Part shown: piece by piece, positions 23,700 to 35,940 of the stretch
How the letters are laid out: every line of letters begins with the position of its first letter
Position numbering within the stretch: the first letter of the stretch is position 1
Assembly: GCF_018873765.1 (NCBI RefSeq)
Contig: NC_057918.1
Location: forward strand, 13,338,862-13,402,861
Direction of reading: 5' to 3'
Origin: Telopea speciosissima
Lineage: Eukaryota > Streptophyta > Magnoliopsida > Proteales > Proteaceae
Length of the DNA stretch: 64,000 nucleotides
Made by a program: the position numbers and the translations under genes
Notes under the pieces: generated by a model
What the model saw: only the letters and a program-made list of their open reading frames with translations
The model's database searches: none
Told to the model about the DNA's origin: nothing

Positions 23700-24242
23700 A
23701 ATTATAATTGGAAGCAATTAGTATACTTGCAACTTTAAATTACTTATAATTCACATGCAAATTGACTCTTGAGTCTATCAAGTATACAAATAGATAACTC
23801 AGATGTACTTCCAAGCTAAGCATATTGCTATAGAGCAATCCATGTCTGAATCACTACCTTGCTTGAAAGAAATATGTTTGGATGTAGAATGATGAAAAGT
23901 ATTGTAAAATAATTTTTTAAAAAATATCAATAGCATATTAGATTATAGTTACATTGTACATTTATTCTCCTATTACAATTTAGATAGCTTGATTGAAAAG
24001 TGATGTAAATATTGGTTCTTATATTCGATAAGTAATATAATTATTGTTGATATTGATTACGAAAATTTTCATTTTACTAATTTTTTTTTTAACATTATCA
24101 CATAAAATAGAGCTATAGGTTTCTCAAATTGATCAAGGAATTTTGAAAATAAAAATGTCACTAGTTTGAAGTGATTGAGGATTTTCATAACCATAAAAAT
24201 CATTTTGTTGGATGATGAAAATTAATTCCTTTTATGGTTGTT

Positions 24243-24345
24243 CAACATAGAGGCGGAGGGCCTTGGTGCAATGGTAAGGTTTTAGTATTGCGACCTAGTG
24301 GTCGTGAGTTTAAGTCAGGAAACAACCTCTTTGTGATGTGAGGGT
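24243..24345 (+). repeat. Au-type SINE, 5' part
   Basis: GGGCCTTGGTGCAATGGTAA (A box), TTGCGACCTAGTGGTCGTGA, a B-box region, then AACAACCTCTTTGTGATGTG follow the order of the Au SINE. Only the tRNA-related head and part of the body are present, followed by unrelated AT-rich DNA. Confidence 0.7.
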
Positions 24346-24499
24346 AAAGCTATATATGTTATGACCCTTCCCATTAACGATTAAGAAGAAAAAATCACAT
24401 CGATATCTACTTTATAAATGGGGGGATATCCAACTTTTTTGTTATGAGAAAAAAAACTTTATTAAAACTAAGAAAACAGAAAAGAAATTATTTTTTCTT

Positions 24500-24605
24500 T
24501 TGAAGCAATGTGTTCGGGCAAGGGTGGGGTGATCATTTCTGCCCCCTCTATTAGAGGAACTTGGGAAAATGGAACAGATAAAGGTCCGCCTGACCTTAGG
24601 TTGAG
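24500..24605. repeat. Foldback element fragment, family E
   Basis: Contains GTGTTCGGGCAAGGGTGGGG, TGATCATTTCTGCCCCC and AGAGGAACTTGGGAAAATGG, matching the right half of the copy at 30540-30750 and the hairpin at 40465-40640. Only one arm is present. Confidence 0.5.
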
Positions 24606-25245
24606 CCGTGCCTAAGCTGAGCTAAGGGGACTCAGTGTTGGGTTGCTGTTTTAAAAAAACTTAACTCAAGCGCAACATATAATCACACAACTAAACCGTT
24701 ATTAAAAAACTAAAACTTCATCCACAGTAATAGATATTGAATCAGTGATTGCTAGTTGCACTTAATAAGCTACTTATCTATACGTATAACACATAACACC
24801 AGAGTTTTATGGATTGTAGAAAAGTAACATACAAAGGATGTGTGAGGGGAAGCATCCCTTGTCTTATAATTCTAGTACAACACAGGTTGTTACAGTAATA
24901 AATTAATCCAAAAGGACAATAACCTAATTAATTATATAACTAATGATCGATGAATTCATTTTGTAATAATAATACTAATAAGGGAAATTGATAGCCAGAC
25001 TGTCATCGTCATGAGTCTTCTCACACTCTCTTTGCTCCCTGATACTCTCTCGATCTCCTCCTGATATAGACTCCTTGTAGAAACCGTGTGACGCCCCCTC
25101 CTCTGCTCCCATTCGCTTGGCATGAGAGATTCTATTAATTCATACCAACAACATAACAATCCCCTACCCTAATAATAAAAACATACTAAGCAGCTAGACA
25201 ATAGGGTTTGGATGGATAATACATCCAAGCCAGCTTCAAGCTCTT

Positions 25246-27565
25246 CTATTCGAGGTGGTCATGTGGTCTAAGAGACATGAACAATGCAGCATAGCGCATA
25301 AGAAGTCGATCGCTATCGCCATCGCCATTGCCATTGCCATTTTCCGTTGCCTGAATCATAGGACCCCTTGTCCTTTTCATGTAACGGCGCCAGGCCAATT
25401 GTACGTTCACAGCTGCCCATGTTCTCCAATTGGAGGAGTAGTACCTCGCTGTCCTCTTAAGTCTTTCATTACCAAATTTGTATCGGAAATGCTCGGTGAT
25501 GTATCGAAGATTTTGTGATTCTAGACCAAATGCTTCTGTTGCTTCAACACAGACGAATGTTGCTGATGAAGTAGGGAGACGATCAATATTGAATGGGCGG
25601 CGTAGGCACCATGAAAGAAGTTCATCCCCTAGGAAGCTCCCAGGGCCTAATATGCATGTTGCTTCCATGCCTTTGCTTAGTTTTTGGCTACTTCTCAATT
25701 GACCATTCACTACAAATACCATTCTTTGCACTGGGTCTCCTTCTCTAATTATCTACATGTATGGAAGCAAGAATCAATTAAGGGGAAGAAATTAAATAAC
25801 AAAGTTCAAAATTATTTCAAAGAATCAATTTCTGTACCTTTTCATCCTTAGAGAAGACTAGGGGCTTAACCCTGTCACAAATGTTGTCTAGGATCAGATC
25901 ATCCAAATTGTGGAACAAAGGTACCTGTACAGAAAACAGAATTAGTTCCCATGATTCCAGTCATTTAAGCTGACAAAAATTTTCACAAGAATCCAACTGA
26001 AACAACTTCATTAAACTCATTAGTAGCTAAGAATTGATTCAGTGAATTCAATTAGGGAGAGGGATGGACACGCTGCCGGTGTATATTAACATCTCGCATG
26101 CCAAGCCAATGGGCACAAGGGGAGTGCATTACAGTTCATATACAAGGGACCCACATCGTCAGGGAGGAGAGAAAGAGAGTGAGAGAGCATTATAAGAGAG
26201 TGTGAGAGGGCATGCACTTCATTTTCCCATTCAATTAAATGTGTTGTTGGAATTCCTTCTAGGTCGATAATACATTCCAAGAAATCATACCAAACGCAGT
26301 TTTAGTCTTTCACCTATGATATTAAACATCTGGACTTACTATTTATTTATTTCTTAGAATGCATTATCGACCTAGAATGCATTCTAAAAAACGCACATCA
26401 AATGCAACATTAATTTTCTTTTCTTTTACCTTCTTGATGAGATCCAAGCAAAGGTAGCGCTTAATATCCCGCCGGAGTCCTTCAGGCAAGTCTTTGATTA
26501 AGTCCATCTCGTCTTCTCCACCCATAGCAGCCCATCTCTGTCGTTCAAAACGGCGTACTCTTTGTCTTAGATGAGACGGTAATTGTCGTCGCCTCATCCA
26601 CCATTCCAAGTCTCTACACCTTAATTGCATCTTCCTCTTCCTTGCCATGACAGAATGCAGAAATACCTATACATATATATGGCAAGAGTACCCATAATTT
26701 TTTTTTTTAGGTCTTGTGATCACTAGGGAGGATTTCTTTAGGTTAATTCCAAGCTTGCTAGGTAAAAGATTAATTATATTTAGCCAATTAAACTAACCTG
26801 AATATTACCAATCAATAGAGTGAAAAGCATTAAACCACTGAGCACAACAATTATACTAAATATCACTTCTAGCCAATGACTTGTAGGTTCAAGATCATTA
26901 CCAAATGTGCTGTAACAAAAGAATAAAAATCAGAATTAGATCATCAAAATGTATGGTTTCTATTTATATTTCTATTTATTAGTGTTTCAGTACTGTACCT
27001 GAGAGTCATCAAGCCCCAAAATATTGGGTAAAGGATCTTAACCACAATAGAATTGCTAGAAACAATGGGAAGAGCAGATTTATAGATTCCATAAGGGAAT
27101 GGTCCATTGCCATTTAGACACACTGGTACATTCGGGATTCCGATCGGCGGCACCGTTGTTGAATTATTACTACATGGATTCAGCAGTAATGGAAGCCGGT
27201 AGCAGATTTCATTGGCACAAGACAAGGATAACTTGCACTTCTTCCCTCTATCACATTGCTTTCCAAGGCATGAAGCCACTCTGTCTATTGCAAGGACATA
27301 CCAGCAACCCCCAGCCACCTTCATTATTTGAAACAAATTAAAGATTGGAGGAAAAAGTTTTCCAAGCAGTCAATGCATAGTTGTCAAAGCGCTAGACGAC
27401 TCAAGGCATTGGAGGAAGGTCAAAAACTAAGGAGGCGATGCCTTGACAATTATTAGCCAATGTAACACATGCATCATCTTCTGATCATGTGTGGGCCTCA
27501 TATAGATGATACTGTTTCTCACATTGTCATTGGTGTGACGTGGGAGATTCAAGATTCTAACCAAG

Positions 27566-27617
<52 letters not shown>

Positions 27618-29038
27618 GAGATAGAGAAACACTTACATGGGAAGCAATGAAATAGGCAATGAGATTAAGGGCAAAGCCCCACCAGATGGTACCAAAGATG
27701 TAACCAGTGACCTTCTGCATTCTCCTCATGATGCAGATGCTGTGATAGACCTTTGGGAGGAATTGGAATAAGAACATTAATAGAAGGATTGTCATTATCA
27801 GCTTTATCTTCTCTTCCCTTATCAATTTGGGCACTACCAACCAGAAAACCACCTGCAACAAATTAACAATTTAATATAAATTAGAAAGAAAAAGAAAAAA
27901 AAACACTTGGTGATGGGCCTGGGCTATCCCTCCAAGTAGTTATTTTCCCTTGGGCTAAACCACTTGAGGGCTTCGAGAAAATTGAAAAGGTGTAGCCCAA
28001 ATTGCGGCAGCAGAAGGGCATTTGAGATATTTTTGCATTGAATTATTTTGTCTTCTTAATTTACATAAGGGAGAAAGAATGCCGCCAAGTTGTATAGTAT
28101 ACGCTAGTGTCTCTTTATGTTTATCTGTCTCTTCTCTCTTATGAAATAACATATATGTCTTTTACTATGAGAGGAGAGAGACGAGACAAAGCAAACTCAA
28201 TCCCCATAACAATATTTGACGAATTATTAATGGATGTTCCTCCCCAATTCCTCAACCAAGGTTCAAGAGAATAGGATTGGTTCCCTTTGATTCTAACCTA
28301 ATCCCGACTGTATCATAAATCAATCAAAATCCTTCAAATGCTATAAATTGAAACTGATAAGAAGCAAAGATTTTCAAAAATCTATTGTTTTTTAGAGTCA
28401 TTAATTTAATGGAGATAGTTTCCCCTTCATCCACAGTGAACATAGAATCCCTTGCCTATGGGTTTGGGTATTTTGTGATTATTGTCGAGAACAGTGGGGA
28501 GGACACTATCAACTTCGTACATCACGAGGTAGAATTATAATGATCTTAGATGAATATACTTTTCCTTTATCCATGGTAGAGGAAAACTTTTTTCTTAATT
28601 TAATAAACTTTAGGATCTATCATCTTACTATCACATATACGTTTTAGGACAAATTAAATTTTCCTCGACCCATAGAAGACGGTTCACCCACCATCCTAGG
28701 GTTCAAATATCCTCTCCTAGGGTTTTGGTATGTTCCAAAATACCCTCCCGATACCCATTTCCACCCTTCAGTGAATGGGATCCCACCATGGGTGGAGGGA
28801 AACTCGGTCCTTTCTTAATTTTCTACTATTTTACTGATTAAAAAAAAGAAAATAATTGATGAAAATAAGAGAATCAAACATAAAATAGATGATTCAAAAG
28901 AGAGTCATAGAAATCTGTTGAAATCGATCATTACGGATTGAATCTATCAGACCCAACCGGTTCTAAGGTTTGAAACCGGTTCGATCCGACTGAGAAGATA
29001 AAAAACATGAATTTGGAATCAGGGGATGAGAATGTTTA

Positions 29039-29074
<36 letters not shown>

Positions 29075-29939
29075 CCTGGGGGACGGGAAGAATGACGAAG
29101 GCGTCGAACCAGAAGCCCTTGAAGGAGCGAAGGTAGTGAGACGCGATGGCACTCGCGTCCCACACGAGCTTTCCGCATCCAACAACGAGGGATTCCTTGG
29201 AGACATAAGCGAGGCGGAGCTGGAGGCAGAGATGGAAGAGGTGTACCGCATCCACTATAGTCCGTAACACCGTGACGATGGCAGCAAGCCCACCGTCCAT
29301 ATACAGACAAGGAGTTCCGTCCCTCCCTATCGACAGCGCGTAGAAGAATAACGGGTCTATGGCCAACGCCATTCCACGCGCTAACAGAAACGCTCTGTTC
29401 CATCTCTGCACCTCTTTGCTCCGTGGGTCCAGCACTCTCCCCAGTGGACCTTTCAACGATCTCCTCCGGTTCAATTTCGACTCTCCTCCTCCTCCTCCTC
29501 CTCCGCTACCCCCGGCCCATCGACGATGGTTCTGGTACTGTATGGCAATTAGCGACGATCCAGCACTGGCTTCCCATTCTGGTGGGTGGACTCGGTCACA
29601 ACTGGTGGAGTGGAAGGCTGGAACTCCAACTTGTGTGCACGCGTAGCACTCCACCGGAGAGCTCTCCGAGATGGTGGTGGGACTCTCCTCTTCAACAACT
29701 CCTCCTCCTCCTCCTTCTCCTCCGCTATCTTCCAAATGGTTGTTAGGGTGCTCTCCTTGCTGCCGCCACCACCGGAATATCCCAATCCACCTGTACGTTC
29801 AGAATTATAATTATAGATACCCCATACCATTAATTAACTTAAATTTAAAAATAAAAAAAAAAAGGAAGAAGAAGAAGAGAATCGAAGAACAAATAATTAA
29901 CCTTGGAAGGGAGATTTGGAGTTCCGGAAGTGAGGGCAT
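25246..29939 (-). CDS. CNGC2: Cyclic nucleotide-gated ion channel, CNGC2/DND1-type
   Basis: Eight exons: 29939-29902, 29790-29076, 27852-27637, 27318-26999, 26909-26798, 26666-26430, 25924-25838, 25752-25246, all GT-AG with closing phases, giving 743 residues (Arabidopsis CNGC2 has 726). The start is chosen because exon 1 (MPSLPELQISLP) splices in phase into RWIGIFRWW, like the known N-terminus, and exon 2 alone has no ATG in frame. Diagnostic blocks are CYACTQVGVPAFHSTSCD, DPRSKEVQRWNRAFLLARGM, six membrane segments, a pore region SALPIVSSNS with filter TFGNDLEP, the cyclic-nucleotide-binding domain (GPGSFLGDELLSWCLRR) and an IQ-like calmodulin site (VQLAWRRYMKRTRG). CNGC2 forms plasma-membrane Ca2+ channels, often with CNGC4, in immunity, Ca2+ homeostasis and growth. 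A short Asn/Gly/Asp run precedes the C-terminus. Introns carry several MITEs and microsatellites. Confidence 0.93.
26236..26412. repeat. Foldback repeat in CNGC intron, related to the 2102 MITE
   Basis: Two inverted units, TTCTAGGTCGATAATACATT (about 26257) and AATGCATTATCGACCTAGAA (about 26359), flank a short AT spacer, with ends ATACCAAACGCA and ACATCAAATGCA. The core CATTCTAGGTCGAT is shared with the element at 2102-2237, so the family has at least two copies. Confidence 0.55.
27385..27465. repeat. Short foldback, family C copy 2
   Basis: ATAGTTGTCAAAGCGCTAGA and GCGATGCCTTGACAATTATT pair around a GGCATTGGAGG middle. Related to the element at 12820-12955; lies in the CNGC intron between exons 3 and 4. 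Confidence 0.5.
27568..27615. repeat. (CA)n microsatellite
   Basis: An uninterrupted CA dinucleotide run of about 24 units in a CNGC intron, 20 bases from the exon 3 donor. Likely length-polymorphic. Confidence 0.95.
28070..28190. repeat. Foldback element, family F copy 1
   Basis: Contains GGGAGAAAGAATGCCGCCAA, a TATAGTATACGCTAGTGTCT block, a CT-rich stretch, and CTTATGAAATAACATATATG. The same series occurs at 35765-35940 and about 56900-57050. It lies in the large CNGC intron. Confidence 0.5.
28660..28815. repeat. Foldback MITE, family A copy 2
   Basis: Opposite orientation to the copy at 1405-1570. Contains GAAGACGGTTCACCCACCAT, CCCTCCCGATACCCATTTCC and CATGGGTGGAGGGAAACTCG. Located in the CNGC intron between exons 2 and 3. 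Confidence 0.6.
29041..29069. repeat. (GA)n microsatellite
   Basis: About 14 GA units just past the exon 2 donor of the CNGC gene, inside the intron. Confidence 0.9.
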
Positions 29940-30539
29940 GTTTGGGAGAGTAGAATTCGAACCATGGGAGAGTAGCAGAGAGCTTGAGCAAAAAATTGAG
30001 TGATGAGACGAGAAAGAGAGAGAGAGCAGAGAGGGCACGCTAATAATTTGGGAAGAAGTACATAATTATATAATCAATGTTATAGAGAACCTGTGGTGAA
30101 GAGAGGAAGAGAGGAGGTGGGTCCATGGGTCCCCCCGGGATTGGGTTTTGGTTTAGAGATGATAAGTGAATCTGTCACGTTGCACATGAAGGTGCCCTTG
30201 TCCGGATTCTAAAGATGATGAATTGCGATCTCACGGAGAGATTGCAATGTAAACTTAAGCATCAGGTTCCTATTTAATGAAGAATCCGTCAAATAAGTGT
30301 CTAATGAGACATCCGAATATACTAAACTATTATCACAAGCTAATAATATCTTTGCTTCCTAAATCTTACCGGCATTCTGTCCGTACAATACTATGTACTC
30401 GCCCTTTTGTTTTCTGCTCTCTATGGGATAGAGAAAGGTGAAAAAAGTGTGGTCACTTATTAGCAGATTTCCTTCCGCAAAAGAGAGGTAGTTGTCACTT
30501 GTCACTAACAGTCTTTCTTTGGGGTAAGATTCAGTGACA

Positions 30540-30750
30540 CTCTCTTTGTAGATGGGTGGGTATGGGAAAATTATCTCCTCAAGTTTTGTGCCTGGTCCAG
30601 TTCTCCAGTTCCTCTAACAGAGGGTGGTGAACCCCACCCGGGCAGAGTGTTTGGGCAGGGGTAGGGTGATCATTTCAATCTCCCATTGTTAGAGGAACTG
30701 GGAAACTGGACCGGACAGAGAACTGGAGCTGATAAAGATCCGTCGGTATG
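30540..30750. repeat. Foldback MITE, family E
   Basis: Arms CTGGTCCAGTTCTCCAGTTC and GAACTGGGAAACTGGACCGG pair, with TCTAACAGAGGG and CCCATTGTTAGAGG inside. The centre has GGCAGAGTGTTTGGGCAGGG, a phrase shared by copies at 24500-24605, 40465-40640 and, in part, 33405-33596. Confidence 0.6.
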
Positions 30751-31719
30751 CCCCCTACTTTCTTTGGAATGTACTTGAACTTGATCGTGGGTATATTTCT
30801 AATGCATAACTATCCATTTGACCAAAAAAAAAAATTTCCCATTAAAAGAATGTAGAAACTAAAAACAGAGTTTGGGTTTAAAAAAAACCCACCAATGGAT
30901 CTCCCAAAACCCATCTTGTTTATCCACACTTCAATATTAGAGTTCCAGCTATCTAAGGTTGTATGACAACGATAAAAAGAAAATGGGGAGTGGGTTCCCT
31001 AAACTGCATAAGCACAGTTTCAGGAGAATGCGAAAACTTTTTTTAGAATTTGACAATAGGAGGAGGGACATTTATGACATATCACCTTCTTACATGAGGG
31101 GTTTCATTTTTGAGCTAGCATTGTGGACAACTTTTACCCAAAATAAAAATAGATCTAATATTTTTATATTTTTTGGAATAATTTTTTGAAAAAGAATATG
31201 TACATGACGTTTGGTCTGTTTTATATTTTATTTTTTAATGAATTTGAGGGGGGGGGAAATGTTGTAGTTGCTTATAAAAAATAAAAAAGCACAAATTTGT
31301 AATAAAAGCCAGTCCAATAAACTCAACTCTCTCCTTCTCCCTCTCCCTAGTGGCACCACCACCACTATTTCTTTTTTTTTTTGGTTGAAACCACCACTAT
31401 TTCTTTTAATTTACATTCTATAGGTGTTTCTATTCTTTTTATAGAATATATATATATATATATATATATATTTCCCAATTTTACCGTACAAATTTTTTGT
31501 AAGTATATCAAATGAACAAAAACATAAACAAAAACAAAAAAGTAATTCTAACTCAAAAATACTAAATTAGAATAGAAACATTGTTATTCATAGCCCTATT
31601 CTTTCTCCACCTAACCAAGCATTGGATGCCAAAATAATATAAGGGAAGGGGATCAATGTGCTGCCTATGTGGGGATGAATTCTTCCACGCCATGACAATG
31701 GGAGTTCGGGAAGACATTC

Positions 31720-32545
31720 TTCACGGTTTAAATATTGGGGAACAGATCACATGTCAGGGAGGAAAGAAAGTGTGAGAAGATGGATGATGCCGATAACATG
31801 GTCATGCCTGTTGCGTGTGAAAACCTCTGTCGCCCGGTTCGCCCATGGATGAGCCTGCAAAAATCGAGTGAGCGCAAGAGAGTCGATGTGGCTCCGGCCT
31901 GGGACTCTCCGATGCTCAAGTCAAGTCTCCAGTGCAACAGCGTAACAGCTAGTAAAAAGTCAGTTGAGCGTTTGAACTCCATACCGGAGTATTTATAGAA
32001 TGAGGTGAGGCGGTTGGAGGAGTCCTTATATGGCAAGAGTCCTCTGTTGATAGGGCTCTTCCGCGCGGGGCAGAGTGGAGAGTTATTTTCGGGGTCGGTC
32101 TCTCAGTAAGGTAAGAGTCCTTATGGGAGAGTGATTCGATCCCGTGCGGGATTGCGACCCGATTTGTATCCCATGATTGTCGGGACACGCTGATGTGGCG
32201 CCGTGATCTCTGGAGCGCCGTTATGGAGGTGTTTGGAGAGGGCTCGGCCTCGGACAGCCGTGGCCTCGGTGCTCTGCCTCGGGCGACCGGGGCCTCAGTG
32301 CTCGATCTTGGGCCGACTTGTATGGGCTCGGCAGGCCTGAGCCTCGACCATGGAACTTGGCCATGTTTAGGAGATTACTTCCTTGCTCTGCACTTGGTGT
32401 AGCTCCGCGCACCGGGTGCTCGGCCAGGCCAGAAATAAAGTGCAGTCTCTTTCTCTGGGTGAACGGCTCGGTCCCAGGATTTGGTCTCAGCACGTCCACG
32501 TGGCGACCTCTGATTGGCTGGGAAATCTATGACTCATCAATGCCA
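31720..32545. repeat. Probable LTR (solo or truncated), Gypsy-like
   Basis: A GC-rich block unlike its flanks, with a CTCCGATGCTCAAGTCAAGT run, a TATTTATAGAATGAGG TATA-like site at about 31988, and a Ser/Gly-neutral, CTCGG-rich tail (GGCCTCGGTGCTCTGCCTCG). These features resemble plant Ty3-type LTRs. No gag-pol sequence adjoins it. Ends and orientation are uncertain. Confidence 0.4.
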
Positions 32546-33404
32546 TCATTTTTTCATAATATAATATGATGTATGGTTTTTGCTACAAAATATGTACTAA
32601 ATTATTTAAGAAGAGATGATCCTAACATTAGGTAGCTACTATTCAAATATGATGATTCTTTGAATTTATTATGTTCTTGCAAGTGTCACTCTCACATATT
32701 TTAAACACAGATTGATATGTTAACCGACCTTGCTAGTATATCGATTGTAAGCTAATTTAACTTCTTTAGCTACATGATTTGATTGGGATTTTATGGGTAT
32801 CCTACCATTATTTTACAACAAATTATTGTTCATGGGTTAATGAGTAGTTGATAACATCATTCAAGTACTCAATGTTAAGAGAAAATATATATATTTGTAT
32901 GTGATTGGAAGTATGAAAATATATATTTGTATAATAGTGATTACTATAGTACTCTTTCTCCCAAAAAATATTCATAACAACAATAAATAAATTCTCTCTC
33001 TCTCTCTCTCTCTTATGTGTGCGTCCAATGTGTGTGACATGTGTGCACCCATGCCTCAAAATGTGAAATCAATGGTGTGTATGTGATGTTTGCCATAATA
33101 ATTACCCTAATGTGTGTGTATGTGTGTAGAATAATGTTCCAAATGCTTAATCCACTATAATTGTAACTCTAATGTTGATGATGTTATGATTACGCTATTC
33201 AATATTATCTAAATAGGGAGATAGATCTACATGTTGCCTCCTTATATGTATACCTTACACTCCGAGTCAATAGTAGGCAGCAAAACAATATATTTACTGA
33301 GAAGAGAAAAAAGGAGTTCACATATTTAATGAAGACAGGGAGGAGAGAGGAGAGGAGAGAAGAGAGAGACTGTGAGAGAGAAGTACACACTGACAATGTG
33401 TATT

Positions 33405-33596
33405 GGATCTAGATCCTCTACTGCCGAGTTGTCTGATAGGACCGTACTGCCCAGACACAGTGTTGCGCACAATGACCGCCTTACCCCCACTTGGGCAAAA
33501 GGCATTTGGGCAGGGGTAAGGCGGACATTACGCATAGCATCGTATCTGGGTAGCACGGTCTTGTCGGGCAGCTCGGCAGTAGAGGATCCAAATTGA
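33405..33596. repeat. Foldback MITE with GATCCTCTACTGCCGAG arms
   Basis: The left arm GATCCTCTACTGCCGAGTTG and right arm CAGCTCGGCAGTAGAGGATC are inverted copies, with further pairing of ACCGTACTGCCCAGACAC and GTGCGCACAATG blocks. The centre GGGCAGGGGTAAGGCGG resembles family E. Confidence 0.65.
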
Positions 33597-34589
33597 TGTG
33601 TACTTCCTTTTTCCCATCTAGATATTACTCCTTGCTCTATATTGTTAGTCTCTTATAATTAACCTCCTTCTTGTGAATTTTATTTAAAAAAAAAAAAAAA
33701 AAACTTCCTCCATGTGAACCTTGTGAAGTCTACCAAACTACTCCAGAGGACCACAAACCTTTTAGAGTACAAGATGTACAAACAAAAAATTCTTGGGCCT
33801 TTCATTTGTTATCACTTTCTATGATTTTAGACTGATTCTACTAAGAAGCACTTTGGTATGTATAGGTATTACTTTAAAAATTCTAAATGACACTTTTATA
33901 AGTGTATTTAAAACATATTACTTTCATTAATTGGATTGTCTCTTGTCTTATTCTTGAAAATTTTTAAGTCATGAGTAAAATGTTTTCAAAATTAGTTGAA
34001 CATGACTTATTAGTATGTTATTTTCAAAAGTTATCATGTCTCGTATGCTTTATGAGTAGACATGTGAAATGACAACTTTTACTTTTATTGAAAAGAAAAA
34101 TAAAAATGTATTAAATTAAGAGGACAAATAATAATAATAAAATTTTTATTTAAGTTTTAAAAGAATACGTCAATCATACAACACTCAAGACAAACCCTTC
34201 GTGAACAATTACTTGGTCATTTGGTCGGTGGTTTGCCAACAAAATGCATGTCCCTAGGAGGTCTAGGGGTTAACTCTCTTATTTCACATTTATTCCATAA
34301 GGCACCTTTCCCTTACCTATTGTAATTCTTTGTGCGACATCATTTTCTATTTTTCTTTCTTTATTTATGATTGAACTTAGGTATTAAAAATATATACTTT
34401 AGGATATCGATCTCCCTATCATTAGTTTTCACTATTTCACTTTCTTTATAATGTTACTAAAGCTTCTTTTTTTTCTTCTAGCTAATGAGGGTATATATCT
34501 CCAGGCCTTCGATTGACTATTCCCCCAAGTCCATGCAAGCACACTATCATGAGACCAAGTCGTTTAAAGATTTAAGTAGAAAGCCAATT

Positions 34590-34700
34590 ACATTCAAGAT
34601 GAGTTGCCCCAAGCAGGTAAGAGGAGTCGAACACAGATCGTTGTCAATTTAAACCACTGCTCATGCCAACTCCACTACCCCCTTGGGGTTTATTGTTACT
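34590..34700 (-). repeat. SINE-like, tRNA-derived fragment
   Basis: On the minus strand: AACCCCAAGGGGGTAGTGGA, GTTGGCATGAGCAGTGG (A-box-like), TGTGTTCGACTCCTC (B-box-like), then TTACCTGCTTGGGGCAAC. Related in plan to the fragment at 12541-12650. Confidence 0.5.
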
Positions 34701-35764
34701 AAAACCCTACATCATATGTACACACTTTTTGGTTTTCTTTATTATACAGTTACTTCCAATTAACATTCTGTAGCTTGCCAACTCAATAATGCATGCATGG
34801 TGGGGTGTGCAAGCTCTTAAAATTGGATTGATCTCTCCCCTAACATACCTATCGGCAATTAAACCCCACAAATGATAGGAACGTGTCGGCCGTACAAAGT
34901 GAGGTCACCATCGTTTGGAGATGGGACCTCATCTCCTTTGTTTTAATTGGGAATCTCGTGGGAGAATTGGAATCCCTCACGTAATTTCTTCTACTTTCTA
35001 CATTATATATATCTTTCATATGAACAGAAGAAAGATAATGAGATAGGATTGAGCTCTTCTCCACGGAGCCCAGCACACTCAAGGAGCATCCAGTCGTTGA
35101 GTTATATCGCACACATCTTTAGACGTGCACCGACATGTGCGTGGCATAATTCAATCCTTATATGCTTCTTAAACACTCCCTGGGCATTGAACTCCCTGAA
35201 GAAAAGCCGGATCCAATAAGATATGAAGCTCTTCGTTTTTAATTTATAAAATAAATTAATGTATGTGTTATGTGAGTTGATTATTCAGACCTTTCTTTTT
35301 GTTTCCACCGAAATTCTATCCTCTTGCCGTACATAAATAAATGAAAGATAGATGTTTGCCTTATTTAATTCTGACCGACTTTTTTTCTTTTTCTTCTTCT
35401 TCTTCTTCTTCACTTTCCACGTCGTACCTTCAAGGACAACCTCTAGGGCGTGGGATCCATACCCATGAAAGGGTCAGATCTGTCCCCACCTATCCCTCTG
35501 TGGATAGCTGATCTGGATTCGTCAATAGATGCCCTGCCAAAGATGTCTACTTTTTGAATTCTTCCACGGAAAAAAGATTCCTGCCAAGTTATCTGCAGCT
35601 TGTGCCCAATTATATATAGGACCACGCAAAATGATGCCCCTACCCCTTGAAATGAAAAAAATCTCATCTTGTTGTACCCATGTGCATGCTCTCATTGGCC
35701 CCCACGTATGTGAAAAGCTACAGATCCTAGCAAGGATCTTCTAACTTTTTCTAGTTAATACTTG

Positions 35765-35811
35765 GGAGAAAGAACGTTGTCAAACTGCATAGTGTACACT
35801 AGGGCACCTCC

Positions 35812-35848
<37 letters not shown>

Positions 35849-35940
35849 TATGAAATGACATATCTACCCCTATTATGGGAGGAGAAAGATAGACAAATGC
35901 AGATGCTAACGTATACTATGCAGGTAGCCAGATAAAAAAT
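35765..35940. repeat. Foldback element, family F copy 2
   Basis: GGGAGAAAGAACGTTGTCAA, GCATAGTGTACACTAGGGCA, a (CT)n run, ATGAAATGACATATCTACCC and, near the right end, GCTAACGTATACTATGCAGG, which inverts the left block. Copies at 28070-28190 and 56900-57050. Confidence 0.55.

Larger units (their letters stand above)
21278..25245. other. Intergenic interval between FMO and CNGC genes
   Basis: No host coding region is supported. The right-hand neighbour of the FMO start is its promoter, with CATAAATT on the minus strand at about 21389-21397 as a weak TATA candidate. The rest contains Au-SINE copies, foldback elements, an LTR-like stretch and AT-rich DNA. The last ~300 bases before 25246 are the probable CNGC 3' UTR. 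Confidence 0.55.

Noticed and set aside
23471-23717. Two overlapping frames of 70-76 codons with Cys/Pro-rich sequence
   Set aside because: They lie in the palindromic Mutator-type MITE; the composition is due to the hairpin.
24243-24345. tRNA gene
   Set aside because: A- and B-box-like motifs are present, but the sequence follows the Au SINE body and cannot form a normal cloverleaf with a paired acceptor stem.
29007-29746. Several long plus- and minus-strand frames over the CNGC second exon
   Set aside because: They overlap the real CNGC exon or the GA repeat and have no recognisable domains.
31728-32569. Cluster of frames on both strands in a GC-rich block
   Set aside because: Sequence character (TATA-like site, CTCGG-rich tail, no domains) fits an LTR better than genes.
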